From Bugulina stolonifera (lineage: Eukaryota; Bryozoa; Gymnolaemata; Cheilostomatida; Bugulidae): DNA of 64,000 nt. The notes under the pieces were generated by a model. That model saw nothing but the letters and a program-made list of their open reading frames with translations, had not been told where the DNA came from and searched no databases. The DNA lies in assembly GCA_935421135.1 (NCBI GenBank), contig OW285194.1:4800876-4864875 (forward strand), given 5' to 3'. Made by a program: the position numbers and the translations under genes. Shown piece by piece: positions 63,330 through 64,000 of the stretch (its first letter is position 1; each line of letters opens with the position of its first letter).

Positions 63330-64000
63330 ATGGAGAAACTGGAGAAAAATGGGGTGCATTTCTTTCCATTACTTCGACGAGATGGATATAAACAGTTATT
63401 ATCTGTAGATAGCCTCTTGGATGATTGCGGTTGTAGCTACGGTAGTAGCCTTAGTACCAGTAGTGGATCAAGGTGAGGCATGTTTGTTATCTATTTGTGT
63501 CGCCTAACTATATAAATATCCGCCATCAACAGAGATATACTAGTATGATACATATAATACATACACACATAAATTATGTATTTTATATGCGATGCATAAA
63601 CATGTAGGGCCTACGTGTATATCATGTGTTGTTAATAACAGCTTGTGTACACGGTTTAACATAAATCAATATACATTTATTCATTCACGTTAAGATGGTT
63701 TAGGAAATTACAATATACACCATAAATTGTGCAAAAATTGGCAGCCATATTAACTGAAATTTTAGGAATAGAATATTGATTAGAATAGCATAATTTTGGT
63801 TCTGAGAAACCACAGTTTTGGCCCGTGTACTTGTGTCTCTAGTCAGCAGAGTAAATACAGCATGGCAGTTTGTAACTGAATCTTCCCAACACTTTAGGTG
63901 TTTTCCAAATGACGCTGATAAAAATTCACAGATTCTTTGCTACATGTTTGGTTACTATTTTACTAGTTTACTATCAGATCTGTGTGCTGTAGACATGGGA
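63330..64000 (+). CDS. First two exons of an unrecognised gene, cut by the window end
   Basis: Exon 1: ATG at 63330 to 63472 (donor TCAAG|GTGAGG, phase 2), coding MEKLEKNGVHFFPLLRRDGY and on to a Ser/Gly-rich end (SYGSSLSTSSGSR). Exon 2: from 63898 (acceptor CACTTTAG), joining in phase to give RCFPNDADKNSQILCYMFGY and then YFTSLLSDLCAVDMG, open to the last base. It has about 82 residues so far. The matching phases, good splice signals and non-repetitive composition support a real gene, but I recognise no domain. The second exon is hydrophobic and Cys/Tyr-rich. Confidence 0.5.

Overview
The window is nuclear DNA from an animal, read by eye. Coding information lies in short exons with GT-AG introns. 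The recognisable genes are a TGF-beta/activin-class R-Smad, an A20/AN1 zinc-finger protein, two RING/B-box/coiled-coil/beta-propeller (TRIM-like) genes, and a THAP-domain transposase-like gene. Small introns, AT-rich spacers, many short mobile elements and frequent ACATGTACATGT-type motifs suggest a non-bilaterian animal, most likely a demosponge. That assignment is inference. All exon boundaries were set by hand from splice signals, phase agreement and family resemblance.

Layout. 1-6.7 kb: no confident gene; a SINE-like tRNA-headed repeat, two minisatellites and a foldback MITE. 6.7-12.7 kb (+): seven 3' exons of a Smad2/3-type gene, from the second half of MH1 to a C-terminal SSVS phosphorylation tail. 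12.7-20.9 kb: spacer with a LINE tail and a second MITE. 20.9-23.3 kb (+): a complete A20/AN1 gene of the ZFAND5/6 type, whose exon 2 ends in a 30-bp tandem array carrying six in-phase 5' splice sites. 25.1-35.9 kb and 36.2-61.7 kb: two tandem copies of a segment with an eight-exon TRIM-like gene. Copy 1 (27886-35186) is open throughout. Copy 2 (50043-61016) keeps every exon and splice site but has an in-frame TAA in exon 2.

The upstream region of copy 2 is split by about 12 kb of foreign DNA (about 37.0-49.0 kb). This holds LINE fragments, a solo LTR, an intact 14-exon THAP + DDE transposase-like gene (41356-47267, +) and, tail-to-tail with it, a single-exon ORF with the cysteine-rich C-terminal domain known from P2X7 receptors (47772-48341, -). 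61-64 kb: a 23-bp minisatellite, spacer, and the first two exons of an unrecognised gene running off the end.

The strongest leads are the splice-donor array in the A20/AN1 gene, the uninterrupted many-intron THAP-DDE gene paired with the P2X7-tail ORF, and the nonsense change in one of two otherwise intact TRIM paralogs. The genes otherwise look like independent neighbours; I see no sign of a shared pathway.
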